A DNA stretch of 25,397 bases from JBCBJX01 sp038522735 (lineage in GTDB: Bacteria; Pseudomonadota; Alphaproteobacteria; Caulobacterales; Parvularculaceae). The translations under genes and the position numbers were made by a program. The notes beneath the pieces are model-generated. The model had not been told where the DNA came from, did no database searches, and saw only the letters and a program-made list of their open reading frames with translations. The stretch lies in NCBI GenBank assembly GCA_038522735.1, contig JBCBJX010000038.1:1-25397 (forward strand), written 5' to 3'. Of the stretch, positions 7,171-15,947 are shown piece by piece (the first letter of the stretch is position 1; each line of letters begins with the position of its first letter).

Positions 7171-7318
7171 GGCGCCGCGTGAAAAAGACCACGGTCTCGA
7201 TCAGAGACGGCTCCCGATCGTGTCGGTAAGGCCCCGGGGAATCGAAGCTCCAAACGCGCCGGGCAGTAATCGCCTCGTCGAAACGTAGGCGCGGCCGACC
7301 ACCGCAGCAAGCTGCGCT
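7160..7318 (-). ncRNA. ssrS: Probable 6S RNA
   Basis: 6S RNA mimics an open promoter and binds the RNA polymerase housekeeping holoenzyme. On the minus strand, 7290-7303 pairs with 7167-7179 to make a long GC-rich closing stem with one bulge and one mismatch. The roughly 110 bases between form an interrupted long hairpin containing CCCCGGGGCCTTACCGAC and CGATCGGGAGCCGTCTC, which resemble alphaproteobacterial 6S RNAs as I remember them. The position directly upstream of 5-formyl-THF cyclo-ligase is the classic one. It is also near zapA, though a kinase gene now intervenes. The ends are estimated from the pairing, not mapped. Confidence 0.72.
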
Positions 7319-7389
7319 AAACCGTTCACCTTGCATTGATGGTCCCCGCCCCATGATCGAAGTCTCTAGGATCGTAAAAGGCCAAGGCG

Positions 7390-9924
7390 ATGACGGGGCC
7401 CGGAAAACCGCTCAACGAAGTTCAGCGCCTCGCCGCGCTCATTGATTGCCGCCTGCTCGACAGCGAGCCGGAGCCGGCGTTCGACGCGCTGACCGAGTGC
7501 GCCGCGCGCCTGATGGAAACCCCCGTCGCGCTGATCTCCCTGATCGACGCGGATCGCCAGTGGTCGAAATCAGTCGTCGGCCTTCCTTACGGCGAAACTC
7601 CCCGTGAGATCGCCTTCTGCTCCCACGCGATCATGAGCGAAGAGCCTCTGGTCGTCCCCGATGCGGCCGCCGACGACCGGTTTCGCGACAATCCGCTGGT
7701 CGTCGACGAACCGCATGTCCGCGCCTATGCCGGCGCGCCGGTCGTCGATGCGCATGGCAACGCCCTCGGCACGCTCGGCGTCGTCGACATGCGGCCGCGG
7801 GAGTGGTCGGCGGAGAAACTCGAGACGCTGACGTCTCTCGCGCAGGCCGTCTCGCACCTGATCGATGAGCGGCGGACATCGGCGCGGGCCCTTGCGCTCG
7901 CCGATCAGGTCGCATCGCTGTCGAAGGAACTCCACCAGGCTCGAGCGTGGGCGGAAGAGATTTCCGAAGTCGCAGGCGTCGGCGGCTGGGCGCTTGATCT
8001 GCGGACGAAGGAAGTTGTCTGGACCGAGCAGATCCGCCGCATTCACGAAGTCGACGACGACTACGAGCCCGATCTGGAGACGGCGATCCAGTTCTACGCG
8101 CCGGAAGCCGTCCCCATGGTCGAGCGCTATGTTCAGCGCGCGATTGAAACCGGCGAGGGCTGGGACTTCGAACTGCCCCTGATCACGGCCCGCAAACGGC
8201 GGATCTGGGTGCGGTCGATCGGTCGGTGCGTATACGATGGCGGCGAGGCGGTCGGCGTTCAGGGGACGTTCCAGAACATCACCGCTGAGCGTCATGAACG
8301 CGATGCGCTGGCGACCGCGCTGAAGACGGCGGATAAGGCGCTCGCCAATCTCTCCGCCTACCAGACGGCCCTGGATGAACACTCAATCGTGGCGATTACG
8401 GACGACAGGGGCGTCTTTAAGTTCGTCAACGACAAGTACTGCGAAATCAGCGGCTATGACCGATCGGAACTGATCGGCTGCAGCAACACGATGTTGAACG
8501 CTGGCCGCCACGACCGCGCGTTCTTCAACGATATCAAGGCCCGCCTGCGGAGGGGTGAATCCTGGCACGGCGTCGCCTGTAATCGAGCGAAGTCCGGCGA
8601 GGACTTCTGGGTCGACTCCACCGTCGTGCCTTTGAAGGGCGACGACGCCGGCCCGAGCGAGTACGTCGCCGTGATGTTCGACATCACGGACCGCATGCGC
8701 CATGAGCGCGCGCTCGCGGAGCAGACGGCGAAAGCCGAAGCGGCGACCGAAGCGAAAAGCCGGTTCCTCGCGAATATGAGCCATGAAATCCGCACCCCCC
8801 TCAACGGCGTCGTCGGCGTGGTCGACGCTCTCGCGCGAACGGATCTCTCCGATCGTCAGGCGCGGATGGTGGAGCTCATAAAAACGTCTGGCGAGACGCT
8901 TGAGCGTCTTCTCTCCGACATTCTCGATTTCTCAAAGATCGAGGCGGGCAAATTTGATCTCCATACGGAGCCGTTCGAGCTGCATTCGGCGATCGAGTCC
9001 GCCGCCGAGGTCATGCGGGCGAAAGCCGAGGACAAGGGCGTCAGCTTCGACCTCATCTTCGGTGAAGGAGCAGAAAGCCGGTTGGTCGGCGATGTCGTTC
9101 GCATACGCCAGGTCGTCGCGAACCTTGCGTCCAACGCCGTGAAGTTCACCGAGAAAGGCGGCGTGATCGTCCGCGTCGACGCGACGCCCTGGGGCGACCG
9201 GTCTTCGGTCCTGCGCATCGAAGTGGAGGATTCCGGCATCGGGTTCGACGAGGAAACCGCCGCGCGGCTTTTCTCGCGGTTCGAGCAGGCGGACGGGTCG
9301 ATCACCCGCTCCTTCGGCGGCACCGGGCTCGGTCTTTCCATTTGCCGTGCGCTTGCGGAGATGATGGGCGGCGATCTGAGCGCGACCTCGGAGCCGGGCG
9401 TCGGCAGCCGCTTCGTCTTCACCGCGCCCCTGCCGCATGCGGAGGAGCCGAACGAGAGCGAACCGCCAGGCGCAGACGACCGCTCCGCCGTCAGCGGCCT
9501 GCGGGTCCTCCTCGCTGAGGACCATCCGATCAACCAGCAGGTCGTCGGCCTTCTCCTCGATTCACTGAACATCTCGCTCCGCGCCGCCGAGAACGGGGTC
9601 GAAGCGGTGGACGCGGTGAAGGAGGAGGCGTTCGATCTTATCCTCATGGACATGCAGATGCCGGTGATGGACGGGCTCGTGGCGACGCGGGAAATCCGCG
9701 CCTTCGAGACGACGACCAACGCCCGGCCGACGCCCATCATCATGCTGAGCGCCAACGCCATGAGCGAGCATATCGCGCTCTCCGAGGCGGCCGGGTGCGA
9801 CGCCCACGTCGCGAAGCCTCTGACGGCGGAGCGGTTGATCGAAGGCATGCGGGTCGCCATGACCCGCCGTGCTGGGCTGAAGGGCGGTGAAAGCGCCGCG
9901 GCACCGCGCTTGCGCGTGGTTTAG
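7390..9924 (+). CDS. GAF-PAS-PAS hybrid sensor histidine kinase / response regulator
   Basis: This is an 844-residue soluble hybrid kinase. A GAF domain occupies about 15-160 (with CSHAI and VRAYAGAPVV typical of this class). A PAS domain with the GWALDL start covers about 190-300, and a second PAS covers about 325-435 (ITDDRGVFKFVNDKYCEISGY). The HisKA domain has His465 in LANMSHEIRTPLNG. The HATPase domain has Asn582, DSGIG (614-618) and GGTGLG (643-648). The receiver domain (about 703-822) has Glu710-Asp711, Asp754 in LMDMQMP and Lys809. All phosphotransfer residues are present. The gene lies alone between zapA and the 6S RNA on the opposite strand. No partner protein is encoded nearby, and the ligand is unknown. 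Confidence 0.95.
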   Translation: MTGPGKPLNEVQRLAALIDCRLLDSEPEPAFDALTECAARLMETPVALISLIDADRQWSKSVVGLPYGETPREIAFCSHAIMSEEPLVVPDAAADDRFRDNPLVVDEPHVRAYAGAPVVDAHGNALGTLGVVDMRPREWSAEKLETLTSLAQAVSHLIDERRTSARALALADQVASLSKELHQARAWAEEISEVAGVGGWALDLRTKEVVWTEQIRRIHEVDDDYEPDLETAIQFYAPEAVPMVERYVQRAIETGEGWDFELPLITARKRRIWVRSIGRCVYDGGEAVGVQGTFQNITAERHERDALATALKTADKALANLSAYQTALDEHSIVAITDDRGVFKFVNDKYCEISGYDRSELIGCSNTMLNAGRHDRAFFNDIKARLRRGESWHGVACNRAKSGEDFWVDSTVVPLKGDDAGPSEYVAVMFDITDRMRHERALAEQTAKAEAATEAKSRFLANMSHEIRTPLNGVVGVVDALARTDLSDRQARMVELIKTSGETLERLLSDILDFSKIEAGKFDLHTEPFELHSAIESAAEVMRAKAEDKGVSFDLIFGEGAESRLVGDVVRIRQVVANLASNAVKFTEKGGVIVRVDATPWGDRSSVLRIEVEDSGIGFDEETAARLFSRFEQADGSITRSFGGTGLGLSICRALAEMMGGDLSATSEPGVGSRFVFTAPLPHAEEPNESEPPGADDRSAVSGLRVLLAEDHPINQQVVGLLLDSLNISLRAAENGVEAVDAVKEEAFDLILMDMQMPVMDGLVATREIRAFETTTNARPTPIIMLSANAMSEHIALSEAAGCDAHVAKPLTAERLIEGMRVAMTRRAGLKGGESAAAPRLRVV

Positions 9925-9954
9925 GCGCAGCTCCGGCCCTCCCGGAACGAACGA

Positions 9955-10335
9955 TCAGTTTTCAGCGGCCTCGCCGCTCGCGTCGTCGTCGTCCTCAAGG
10001 GCGTCGGCGAGGGCGCGGATGCGGCGCGAAGCCGCCTCGATCACCCTGAGCGCGGCGCCCTCCTTTTCCTCCGCCGCTTCGAGCGCGGCGTGCGCTTCGT
10101 CGGCGTTCGGCGTTGCGGGGCCCGCGGCGCGCGCTTTCGCGTCGCTCAGTTCGTCGGCGAGGGTGAGGCTTGCGAGCAGCATGAGCCGCGCGTCGCCGAT
10201 CTGTCCGATGCGGCCGGCGAGGTCGCTCACCCGGGCGTCGACCTCGCGGGCGAGGGAGGTCAGTCGTTCTTCCTGCCCGTCGTCGCAGGTGACGTTATAG
10301 GCGCGCCCGTTAATGGAGATTTCGACGACGGCCAT
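9955..10335 (-). CDS. zapA: Cell division protein ZapA
   Basis: ZapA binds FtsZ and helps bundle and align the division ring. The 126-residue product starts MAVVEISINGRAYNVTCDDGQEERL, the conserved N-terminal beta-hairpin domain, and continues as a coiled coil with LMLLASLTLADEL. The acidic tail (EDDDDASGEAAEN) is family-typical in being variable. ATG 10335 is chosen because it lies two bases after the stop of the upstream coiled-coil gene, which suggests coupled translation. A TTG at 10341 would add two residues. The gene is convergent with the GAF-PAS kinase gene. Confidence 0.92.
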   Translation of the reverse strand: MAVVEISINGRAYNVTCDDGQEERLTSLAREVDARVSDLAGRIGQIGDARLMLLASLTLADELSDAKARAAGPATPNADEAHAALEAAEEKEGAALRVIEAASRRIRALADALEDDDDASGEAAEN

Positions 10336-10337
10336 CT

Positions 10338-10556
10338 TCAACTCGGCCCGGCTGCGGTGAGGAGCGCGCTGTCGATCGCCGCGATCGCCTCCGCTAGAGC
10401 TTCGGAGGCGCCGGCGAGGGCGTCCGCGGCCGCGGCGCGGGATCGGCGGTCCGCGTCGCCCGCCGCGTCGATTTCCCCGGCGCGGCGCAAGACGGCCGTT
10501 TCCAAGGCCTCAAGGGCCTCGGCGAGATCGTCCACCGTGTTTTCAAGCGCGCTCAT
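10338..10556 (-). CDS. Small coiled-coil protein upstream of zapA (ZauP-like / DUF4164)
   Basis: This 72-residue alanine- and glutamate-rich protein (MSALENTVDDLAEALEALET) looks like one continuous coiled coil. In Caulobacter the partner protein ZauP is encoded next to ZapA, binds it and helps focus the Z-ring. The position, size and coiled-coil character here fit that role. The stop codon lies two bases before the zapA start. Assignment rests on context and composition more than on a sequence signature, since the composition is low in complexity. Confidence 0.72.
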   Translation of the reverse strand: MSALENTVDDLAEALEALETAVLRRAGEIDAAGDADRRSRAAAADALAGASEALAEAIAAIDSALLTAAGPS

Positions 10557-10728
10557 GGCGAGGAGCCTCCCGGGAGCGGGTTAAGACTTCGTTCACCTTG
10601 GAAAATCCTGTCAAGCGGCGCCGACTTGACGCCCGTCGAAACGGCGATGCACAACGCCCGCGCCTGCAGGACGCGGCGCGCGGACCCGACGCAGCGCCCC
10701 GCATATCTCGACAGAAGGATGATCGCCC

Positions 10729-11736
10729 ATGGCTCTTCGCATCGCCATCAACGGCTTCGGCCGCATCGGCCGCCTCGCGCTCCGCTCGATCCTCGAGCAC
10801 GACCGGCGCGATGTGGAGATCGTCGCGATCAACGATCTCGGCCCCGTCGAGACCAACGCCCACCTCTTTCGGTATGATTCGGTCCACGGCCGCTTTCCGG
10901 GCGTCGTGAAGGTCGAGGGCGACGCCATCGATTTCGGGCGCGGCCCCGTAAAAGTGCTCGCCGAACGCGATCCGAAGGCGCTGCCCTGGGGCGATCATGA
11001 CATCGATATCGTTTTCGAATGCACCGGGATCTTCACCGACCGTCCCAAGGCGGCGATGCACCTCGAAGCCGGGGCGAAGCGCGTCCTTGTCTCCGCGCCG
11101 GCCAAAGACGCCGACAAGACGATCGTCTACGGCGTCAACCATGATGTTCTGACCAAAGACGACGTGGTTGTCTCCAACGCATCCTGCACCACGAACTGCC
11201 TCGCGCCCGTCGCGAAGGTTCTGAACGATGCGATCGGCATTGAACGCGGCTACATGACGACGGTCCACTCCTATACGGGCGACCAGCCGACCCTCGACAC
11301 AATGCACAAGGATCTTTACCGCGCGCGCGCCGCGGCGAACTCGCAGATCCCGACCTCGACCGGCGCCGCCAAGGCCGTCGGCCTCGTCCTGCCGGAGCTG
11401 CAGGGCAAGCTCGACGGCTCCGCGATCCGTGTGCCGACCCCGAACGTCTCGATGATCGACCTCGTCTTCACGCCCGCCCGCGACACGACGGCGGACGAGG
11501 TGAACACGGCGATGAAAGCGGCCTCGGAAGGCTTCCTCAAAGGCGTTCTCGGCTATACCGAAGAAAAGCTCGTCTCTTCAGACTTCAACCACGATCCGCA
11601 TTCGTCTTACTTCGCAGCGCCGCAGACCCAGGTGCTCGAAGGCAAGCTCGTGCGCGTTCTTTCCTGGTACGACAATGAATGGGGCTTCTCCACGCGTATG
11701 ACCGATACGGCGCTGGAAATGGCGAAGCACATCTAG
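10729..11736 (+). CDS. gap: Glyceraldehyde-3-phosphate dehydrogenase, type I
   Basis: The enzyme interconverts glyceraldehyde 3-phosphate and 1,3-bisphosphoglycerate using NAD. The 335-residue length is normal. Visible features are the Rossmann start IAINGFGRIGRLALR, the adenine-ribose-binding Asp36 region (AINDLG), the catalytic Cys153 in ASCTTNCLAP, the general base His180 (TTVHSYTGDQ), and the C-terminal WYDNEWGFSTRM. AGAAGG lies about 12 bases before the ATG. It is the first gene of a gap-pgk-fba block. The 172 bases upstream, facing zauP, should hold the promoter, but I see no convincing -35/-10 pair. The transketolase gene that often precedes gap in relatives is absent here. Confidence 0.97.
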   Translation: MALRIAINGFGRIGRLALRSILEHDRRDVEIVAINDLGPVETNAHLFRYDSVHGRFPGVVKVEGDAIDFGRGPVKVLAERDPKALPWGDHDIDIVFECTGIFTDRPKAAMHLEAGAKRVLVSAPAKDADKTIVYGVNHDVLTKDDVVVSNASCTTNCLAPVAKVLNDAIGIERGYMTTVHSYTGDQPTLDTMHKDLYRARAAANSQIPTSTGAAKAVGLVLPELQGKLDGSAIRVPTPNVSMIDLVFTPARDTTADEVNTAMKAASEGFLKGVLGYTEEKLVSSDFNHDPHSSYFAAPQTQVLEGKLVRVLSWYDNEWGFSTRMTDTALEMAKHI

Positions 11737-11779
11737 GCGCGAGGCGGCGCGCAAGCGCGACGGACAGGGGCATGAGGTC

Positions 11780-12991
11780 ATGAGCGCCTTCCACACCATC
11801 GACGATCTGGACGTCGCCGCGAAGCGCGTTCTCGTCCGCGTCGATTTCAACGTTCCGGTCGAGAGCGGGGCCGTCAGCGACGCGACGCGGCTGGAGCGCG
11901 CCCTTCCGACGGTCCGGGATCTGATGGAGAAGGGCGCCAAAGTGGCGCTCCTCAGCCATTTCGACCGGCCGAAGGGCGAGCGCGTCCCGGAGATGAGCCT
12001 CGCGCCGATCGCGGAGGCGTTCTCGAACCTCCTCGGCGCGCCGGTCGCTTTCGCGGAGGATTGCGTCGGACCTGAAGCGAAACGGGTCGTCGACGGGCTG
12101 AAGCCGGGCGGCGTCGCACTCCTTGAGAACACCCGCTTCCACGCAGGCGAAGAGGCGAACGATCCGGCGTTCGCCGCCGAACTCGCCGCCAACGGCGATC
12201 TCTATGTCAACGACGCCTTCTCCGCCGCGCACCGCGCCCATGCGTCTACAGAAGGCCTCGCGCGCAAGCTCCCCGCCGCCGCGGGCCGCGCGATGGAGCG
12301 CGAACTCAATTACCTCCAGGCGGCCCTCGGCGCGCCCGAACGCCCGATGGTCGCGATCGTCGGCGGCGCGAAGGTCTCGACCAAGCTCGACGTCCTCACG
12401 AACCTCGTAAAGCGCGCCAACGTCCTCGTGGTCGGCGGCGGCATGGCGAACACCTTCCTGTTCGCCATGGGGATTTCCGTCGGAAAGTCCCTGTGCGAAC
12501 CGGGCCTTTGCGAGACGGCGCGAGAGATCATGGCGGAATCCAAGCGCTCCGGCTGCGAAGTGCTGATCCCGAACGACGCGGTCGTCGCGACGGAATTCAA
12601 GGCGCATGCGGAGAGCCGCGTGCGGCCGGCCGATCAGGTGAAGGACGACGAGATGATCCTCGATCTCGGCCCGTCTTCGGTCGATGAGATCGCGGCGCGG
12701 ATCGAGAAAGCGAGGACCGTGGTCTGGAACGGCCCCCTCGGCGCGTTTGAGACCCCGCCCTTCGACACGGCGACCGTCGAGGCGGCGCGCTATGCGGCGA
12801 AGCGGGCTAAGTCGGGCGACCTCACAGCCGTCGCCGGCGGCGGCGATACGGTCGCGGCTCTCAACCATGCGGGCGTCACGGACGATTTCACTTACGTTTC
12901 GACGGCGGGCGGCGCTTTCCTCGAATGGCTCGAGGGAAAGACGCTGCCGGGGGTCGCCGCGCTGGAAAAACATGGAACGACAAAGGGGTAA
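11780..12991 (+). CDS. pgk: Phosphoglycerate kinase
   Basis: The enzyme transfers phosphate between 1,3-bisphosphoglycerate and ADP, giving 3-phosphoglycerate and ATP. The 403-residue protein shows the N-terminal substrate site RVLVRVDFNVPVE, the LLSHFDRPKG segment, the basic-patch motif LLENTRFH, and YVNDAFSAAHRAHAS. The C-terminal nucleotide domain has VVGGAKVSTKLDVL, WNGPLGAFE and AVAGGGDTVAALN. LSHFDRPKG has Phe where most family members have LSHLGRPKG, a minor change. It follows gap by 43 bases and precedes fba by 4 bases. Confidence 0.97.
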   Translation: MSAFHTIDDLDVAAKRVLVRVDFNVPVESGAVSDATRLERALPTVRDLMEKGAKVALLSHFDRPKGERVPEMSLAPIAEAFSNLLGAPVAFAEDCVGPEAKRVVDGLKPGGVALLENTRFHAGEEANDPAFAAELAANGDLYVNDAFSAAHRAHASTEGLARKLPAAAGRAMERELNYLQAALGAPERPMVAIVGGAKVSTKLDVLTNLVKRANVLVVGGGMANTFLFAMGISVGKSLCEPGLCETAREIMAESKRSGCEVLIPNDAVVATEFKAHAESRVRPADQVKDDEMILDLGPSSVDEIAARIEKARTVVWNGPLGAFETPPFDTATVEAARYAAKRAKSGDLTAVAGGGDTVAALNHAGVTDDFTYVSTAGGAFLEWLEGKTLPGVAALEKHGTTKG

Positions 12992-12995
12992 TCTG

Positions 12996-14033
12996 ATGGA
13001 TCTCGAAGCGCTCAATAAAGTCGCGATCGCCATGGCGGCGCCCGGCAAGGGCATTCTGGCAGCGGACGAATCGACGGGCACGATCAAGAAGCGCTTCTAT
13101 TCCATCGGCGTTGAGTCGACCGAAGACGCGCGCCGCGACTATCGCGAGATGCTGTTCCGCACCGGGACGGCGATGCGCGATCACATCTCCGGCGTCATCC
13201 TTTTCGATGAAACGATCCGCCAGAACGCCGCCGATGGAACGCCGCTGGTGAAACTGATCGAGGGCGCAGGTTCGATCCCCGGCATAAAGGTGGACAAGGG
13301 CGCTAAGGACCTCGCCGGCGCGGAAGGCGAGACGGTCACGGAAGGCCTCGACGGTCTGCGCGAACGCCTCGCGGAGTATTACGGCCTCGGCGCGCGCTTC
13401 GCGAAATGGCGCGCGGTGATCGATATCTCCCGCGGCGGCGGCATGGCGACGCCGTCGGAGTACTGCATTCGGACCAACATGCATGCGCTGGCGCGCTACG
13501 CCGCCCTCTGTCAGGAGGCGAACATTGTCCCGATCGTAGAGCCGGAAGTCCTGATGGACGGCGACCACGACGTCGCCCGCTGCTACGAAGTGACTCAATA
13601 CGGCCTCCGTGTTCTCTATGAGGAGCTTTTCACGCAGCGCGTCGCCCTCGAAGGCACGGTTCTAAAGCCGAACATGGTGATCGCCGGCGCAAAATGCCCG
13701 CAGCAGGCGGGCGTCGAGGAGGTCGCCGAGAAGACGGTGAAATGCTTCCGCGCCGCCGTGCCCGCCGCCGTGCCGAGCATCGTCTTCCTGTCAGGCGGAC
13801 AGTCCGACGAGGCGGCGACGGCCCACCTGAACGCCATGAACGCCGCGTATGCGGATCAGATGCCCTGGGCGCTCTCCTTTTCCTACGGCCGCGCCCTGCA
13901 GGCCGCGCCGCTCAAAGCCTGGGGCGGCGAGCCGGAGAACGTCCCCGCCGCCCAGGCCGCCTTCGCCCACCGGGCGAAAATGAACGGCCTCGCGCAGCTC
14001 GGCGACTGGTCCGCGAAACTGGAGGCGGCTTAA
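12996..14033 (+). CDS. fba: Class I fructose-bisphosphate aldolase
   Basis: The enzyme cleaves fructose 1,6-bisphosphate to two triose phosphates by a Schiff-base mechanism. The 345-residue product resembles animal and plant class I aldolases rather than the zinc-dependent class II enzymes of E. coli. It has GKGILAADESTGT, RAVIDI after FAKW (Lys137 region), IVPIVEPEVLMDGDHD and the Schiff-base Lys224 in EGTVLKPNMV, then FLSGGQSDEAA and SFSYGRALQ. ATG 12996 begins 4 bases after the pgk stop. An upstream extension of the same open frame back to 12684 lies inside pgk and is not real. A class I aldolase in this block is common in Caulobacter-like bacteria. Confidence 0.96.
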   Translation: MDLEALNKVAIAMAAPGKGILAADESTGTIKKRFYSIGVESTEDARRDYREMLFRTGTAMRDHISGVILFDETIRQNAADGTPLVKLIEGAGSIPGIKVDKGAKDLAGAEGETVTEGLDGLRERLAEYYGLGARFAKWRAVIDISRGGGMATPSEYCIRTNMHALARYAALCQEANIVPIVEPEVLMDGDHDVARCYEVTQYGLRVLYEELFTQRVALEGTVLKPNMVIAGAKCPQQAGVEEVAEKTVKCFRAAVPAAVPSIVFLSGGQSDEAATAHLNAMNAAYADQMPWALSFSYGRALQAAPLKAWGGEPENVPAAQAAFAHRAKMNGLAQLGDWSAKLEAA

Positions 14034-14062
14034 GCCTTGGCGAGCGAAGGCGCCGAGGGCAC

Positions 14063-14752
14063 GTGAGCGACGCGTCGTCCGGCGGCGCGGACCGCTGCCG
14101 CCTCTACCTCATTACCCCCCCGCGCATTGACGACGTCGCCGGGTTCGCCGTGACGCTCGACGCTGCGTTTGCAGCCGGCGATGTCGCCTGCCTGCAGATC
14201 CGTCTGAAGACGGAGGCGGGCGCGACCGACGAGGACGCCCTGCGCGCCGCTGCGAAGGCGCTCATCCCCCTCGCCCGCGCGAAAGACGTTGCGGTGCTGA
14301 TCAACGACAGCGCGAGGGTCGCGCGAGAGGTCCGTGCCGACGGCGTTCATCTGGGTCAGGAGGACGGAGACCCCGCGGCCGCTCGCGCGCTCCTCGGCTC
14401 GGACGCAATCCTCGGCGTCACCTGCCACGCCTCGAAGGACCTCGCTTTCGAGGCGGCCGAGGCGGGCGCGGATTATGTCGCCTTCGGGGCTTTTTTTCCG
14501 ACACTGACGAAAGAGCCGATCGCCCGCGCCGAGCCGGAGCTCCTCGCCTGGTGGAGCCATGCGACCACCTTGCCGTCGGTCGCCATCGGCGGGATCAACG
14601 CGGAGAACTGCGCGCCGCTCGTTTCCGCCGGCGCCGACTTCCTCGCTGTCTCCAGCGCCGTCTGGTCGCATCCGAAAGGGCCGGCCGCCGCCGTCGCCGA
14701 ATTGAACGCAGCGATTGAAAACGCCGCGCAGGTGTCACACGCGCGCGATTGA
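14063..14752 (+). CDS. thiE: Thiamine phosphate synthase (ThiE-like)
   Basis: ThiE joins the thiazole and pyrimidine halves to make thiamine phosphate. The 229-residue product has a TIM-barrel with family motifs in order: RLYLITPP, the LQIRLK diphosphate-binding segment, VLINDSARVA, DGVHLGQED (metal site), GVTCHASKDLAFEAAEAGAD, YVAFGAFFPTLTKEP and SVAIGGI near the phosphate site. GTG 14063 is chosen as the start, with GAGGGC 4 bases ahead; the same frame is open further back inside fba. It follows fba by 29 bases, an arrangement seen in several alphaproteobacteria. No other thiamine genes are nearby, so a ThiE paralogue of another use cannot be excluded. Confidence 0.85.
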   Translation: MSDASSGGADRCRLYLITPPRIDDVAGFAVTLDAAFAAGDVACLQIRLKTEAGATDEDALRAAAKALIPLARAKDVAVLINDSARVAREVRADGVHLGQEDGDPAAARALLGSDAILGVTCHASKDLAFEAAEAGADYVAFGAFFPTLTKEPIARAEPELLAWWSHATTLPSVAIGGINAENCAPLVSAGADFLAVSSAVWSHPKGPAAAVAELNAAIENAAQVSHARD

Positions 14753-14807
14753 CTCTCCTGGCGCGATCGGTCGTATCGATCGCAAACGCCAAGGGGGCGG
14801 TCGCGCC

Positions 14808-15905
14808 ATGACCCGAACGCCGATCATCCGAACGTTCATCGCCTGCGGGCTGATGCTCGCCGCCGCGCCTGTCGATGCGCAGATCCTCTCCGGCGGCGCC
14901 GCGTCGCGCGCCCGCAGCCTCGTTGAGCAGGGCGACGACAGGGCGGCCCGACAGGTCCTCGAGCGCGCCGACCGCCTGTCGCCGGAGGGGGCCTATCTCC
15001 TTGGAATGTTGTGCGAGGAAGGCCGCGGCGGCCCGCGCGATCTCTCCGCCGCCGTACGCGCCTATTCGGTCGCCGCGCAAGCCGGGTACGCCGACGCCCA
15101 GTACGCCCTTGGCCGCCTTATCCTTGTCGGAGAGACCGGCGCGCCCGACGCGGCGCCCGACCCCGCCGGCGCCGCCGACTGGTTCGCCCTCGCCGTCGAG
15201 CAGGGACAGGCGGAGGCCATGGTCGCCCTCGCCCGTCTGCATGCGGAGGGCCGGGGCGTCGCGATCGACGAGGTCTACGCGGCCGATCTCTTCGAGCGCG
15301 CCGCGCGCCTCGGGAACGCCGAGGCCGCCTATGAACTCGCCCGCGCCTTCCAGCTCGGCCGCGGCCGCGCCCAGAGTTTTGATCGCGCCCGCGGCTGGTA
15401 CGAAGAGGCGGTCGCCGCCGGCCACCCCGAAGCAAGCTACCGGTTCGGTCTCCTTCTGCGCGCGGGGCTCGGCGGCCCGCAGGATCCAAGTCGCGCGGAG
15501 CAGCTGATCCGATACGCAGCCGGCGAGGGCGTCCCGCCGGCGATGACCGCCGTCGGCGTCATGGAGCTGAAATCCCCCGGCGGCGATCCGGAAGTCCGCG
15601 CCGCGCGCGCAGCAGACTGGTTCGAGCGCGCCGCCGAAGCCGGCGACGACGAAGGCACGTTCCTCTTGGCCGTCGTCTACGCCCAGGGCCGCGGCCGGCC
15701 GATGGATCGGGACAAGGCGCTCGAGCTGGTCGAAGCCTCGCTTGCGGCGGCGCCGGGCGACTTGAACCCGCGCGAACGCGCCGCCCGCGTGGCGCTCCGC
15801 GACGCGCTTCTCGCGCCGCCGGTGTCTGCGGACGAAGTTCTCGCCGAAGAGGGGGACGAGACGGCGGCCGAAGCGCCGTCGCCCGAGGATGTCGACGGGC
15901 TCTGA
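14808..15905 (+). CDS. Exported Sel1-like repeat protein
   Basis: This 365-residue protein has a signal peptide (hydrophobic core about 8-21, likely cleavage near VDA-QI) and a mature part made of Sel1/TPR-like repeats. Typical repeat cores are AYLLGMLCEEGRGGPRD, AQYALGRLI, AMVALARLHAEGRGV, AAYELARAFQLGRG, ASYRFGLLLRAGLGG and GTFLLAVVYAQGRGRP. The tail (about 335-365) is acidic and probably disordered. Such solenoids are scaffolds for protein contacts, often in the envelope. ATG 14808 follows AAGGGGGCGG and starts the signal peptide; an in-frame ATG at 14715 would bury the signal. The specific function is unknown. Confidence 0.9.
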   Translation: MTRTPIIRTFIACGLMLAAAPVDAQILSGGAASRARSLVEQGDDRAARQVLERADRLSPEGAYLLGMLCEEGRGGPRDLSAAVRAYSVAAQAGYADAQYALGRLILVGETGAPDAAPDPAGAADWFALAVEQGQAEAMVALARLHAEGRGVAIDEVYAADLFERAARLGNAEAAYELARAFQLGRGRAQSFDRARGWYEEAVAAGHPEASYRFGLLLRAGLGGPQDPSRAEQLIRYAAGEGVPPAMTAVGVMELKSPGGDPEVRAARAADWFERAAEAGDDEGTFLLAVVYAQGRGRPMDRDKALELVEASLAAAPGDLNPRERAARVALRDALLAPPVSADEVLAEEGDETAAEAPSPEDVDGL

Positions 15906-15947
15906 AGAAACGTTCGCGTTTCGTTTCGAACAGGCTACCCTTGCGGC

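Noticed and set aside
11585..13087. 500-codon open frame on the minus strand
   Set aside because: It is antisense to gap, pgk and fba, all of which show full catalytic motifs.
14300..14330. Possible missing active-site residue in ThiE after the ND pair
   Set aside because: The position following ND varies among known ThiE proteins, and the conserved Asn-Asp itself is present.
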